DNA of 40,906 nt. Source: Chitinophagaceae bacterium (GTDB lineage Bacteria; Bacteroidota; Bacteroidia; Chitinophagales; Chitinophagaceae). The position numbers were made by a program, and so were the translations under genes. Positions 39,753 through 40,906 of the stretch are shown here, in pieces. Location: NCBI GenBank assembly GCA_947488765.1, contig CANLAE010000017.1, positions 1 through 40,906 on the forward strand, in the 5' to 3' direction. The notes beneath the pieces were generated by a model. The model saw nothing but the letters and a program-made list of their open reading frames with translations. It was not told where the DNA came from and searched no databases. Within the stretch, counting starts at the first letter, position 1; every line of letters starts with the position of its first letter.

Positions 39753-40906
39753 ATGAAAACGACTATTAAATCAATTTTTATTTTTTGTTTGCTATTTATT
39801 GTAAGTTTATCATTAAAAGCACAAGTGGGTATTGGAACTAACAGTCCTAATGGATCTTCCATGTTAGAAATCAATGCAACAAACAAAGGAGTGCTAATCC
39901 CACGAGTTACATTAACAGGAAGCACTGATGCAACAACAATTGCAACACCAGCAACTAGTTTATTGGTATATAATACTGCTACTACTAGTGATGTTGTTCC
40001 TGGATATTATTATAATTCAGGAACAAGTGGTTCACCAGTTTGGATTCGATTAAATACAAGTACACTAGTAACAGGAACTAATTCAGGAGAAACATTAAAC
40101 TGGAATAGTTCCACCTCAAAATGGCAGGTTACAGGTACTTCTGCTTTAGCATTGGGAAATGGGGCTGGAAGTAATGGTCAGGGAGGTGGTGCAATTGCAT
40201 TAGGAACTTATGCTGGTTCTGCTGATCAGGGAGTTAATGCAGTTGCATTAGGAAATATGGCTGGATATATGACTCAGGGCAATAGGGCAGTTGCATTAGG
40301 AAATCAAGCTGGAAGTAGTGGTCAGGGCACTAATGCAATTGCTTTAGGATATCAGGCTGGATATATGACTCAGGGCACTAATGCAATTGCTTTAGGATAT
40401 CGGGCTGGTTATCCGCAACAAGCTTCAAATAGTATCATTCTAAATGCGTCGGGTACTACTTTAAATAGTAATAACACAGGACTATTTATAAGTCCTATTC
40501 GGAGTACTGTAAATACAGAAGCCCCATTAACTTATAACGTTGTAACTAATGAAGTGTCATATAATAATGCTAAAACCTTCGTAATTAATCATCCTACAAA
40601 ACCAGATAGTTATTTGATTCATGCTTGTTTAGAAGGTCCAGAAGCTGGTGTATACTATAGAGGAGAATCTACAATAGAAAACAACCAATCAGTTGTTGTA
40701 AAACTTCCAGATTATGTGTCTTCTTTTGCTACAAATTTTTCAATCAATATCACGCCAATTTATTCAGATGATTCAGATGAAAACATAGTGTATAAAACAT
40801 CTCGAGTAAAAGATAATGCATTTACTGTTCATGGAAAAAATGGAAGTTTTTACTGGATAGTATATGGGCAAAGGGGTAAGGTAGATGTTGAACCTAAAAA
40901 ATCAGA
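39753..40906 (+). CDS. Exported YadA-head-like repeat protein, 3' end beyond the window
   Basis: An open frame from ATG 39753 runs to the window end (384 codons, incomplete). The signal peptide and KAQVGIGTNSPNGSSMLEIN start match the two upstream genes. Residues about 130-215 hold repeats of the form AIALGxxAGxxxQGxN (about 14 residues), like the head repeats of trimeric autotransporters (YadA, LbR type). After this comes NNAKTFVINHP, then SYLIHACLEGPEAGVYYRGE, a C-terminal domain seen, to my knowledge, in phage- and virus-like structural proteins, in place of S74. It is 31 bp after paralogue 2 with the same leader motif (AAGAATCATAACCAAC), so the three genes form a cluster, probably one transcript. 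Confidence 0.8.
   Translation, partial: MKTTIKSIFIFCLLFIVSLSLKAQVGIGTNSPNGSSMLEINATNKGVLIPRVTLTGSTDATTIATPATSLLVYNTATTSDVVPGYYYNSGTSGSPVWIRLNTSTLVTGTNSGETLNWNSSTSKWQVTGTSALALGNGAGSNGQGGGAIALGTYAGSADQGVNAVALGNMAGYMTQGNRAVALGNQAGSSGQGTNAIALGYQAGYMTQGTNAIALGYRAGYPQQASNSIILNASGTTLNSNNTGLFISPIRSTVNTEAPLTYNVVTNEVSYNNAKTFVINHPTKPDSYLIHACLEGPEAGVYYRGESTIENNQSVVVKLPDYVSSFATNFSINITPIYSDDSDENIVYKTSRVKDNAFTVHGKNGSFYWIVYGQRGKVDVEPKKS

Overview
The window is AT-rich chromosomal DNA from a member of the Bacteroidota, most likely the Chitinophagaceae or a close relative. The support is: promoters of the TTTG-N(17-23)-TAnnTTTG type and starts without Shine-Dalgarno sequences; a SusC-type fragment; a bacillithiol-associated YtxJ; GH3-like and FISUMP-domain proteins; exported proteins beginning ...KAQVGIGT; a tmRNA whose tag reads GNTQYAMAA; and almost exclusive use of TAA stops. 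No rRNA, CRISPR array, transposase or integrase gene was found.

Region 1 (1-7892, plus strand) is a catabolic operon. It begins with the 5' end of a SusC-like receptor joined out of frame to the 3' half of a sialate O-acetylesterase. Then follow uxuA and uxaC (glucuronate catabolism), a MatB/ACSF3-type malonyl-CoA synthetase, an exported two-domain esterase (alpha/beta hydrolase plus SGNH), and madL-madM (malonate transporter). The layout suggests coupled use of a uronate and of malonate released from an acylated substrate. I consider this the best candidate for an undescribed system in the window.

Region 2 (7893-8567) is non-coding and holds an inverted pair of dispersed palindromic elements, a strong hairpin and a 9-bp tandem repeat.

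Region 3 (8568-32906) is mostly housekeeping: mpl, a 37-residue lipoprotein with ytxJ, a thiolase, surE, a GNAT enzyme, a PAP2 phosphatase, valS, then purL-fkbM-hldD in one operon facing a glycosyltransferase, tRNA-Gly and tRNA-Leu, rplU-rpmA, a histone-H1-like Lys/Ala/Pro protein, a PolX whose polymerase active site is lost, mazG, a GH3-like protein cut by an in-frame TGA, dxr, rseP and ssrA (tmRNA).

Region 4 (32907-40906) starts at the 3' end of the tmRNA and looks like an accessory island: small orphan proteins (one also cut by an in-frame TGA), a triple zinc-knuckle protein, a FISUMP-MORN-DnaJ-zinc-finger protein lying between two 84-bp direct repeats, and three tandem exported tail-fibre-like genes. 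Two of these end in S74 intramolecular chaperone domains and carry 51-bp tandem repeats; the third runs off the window.
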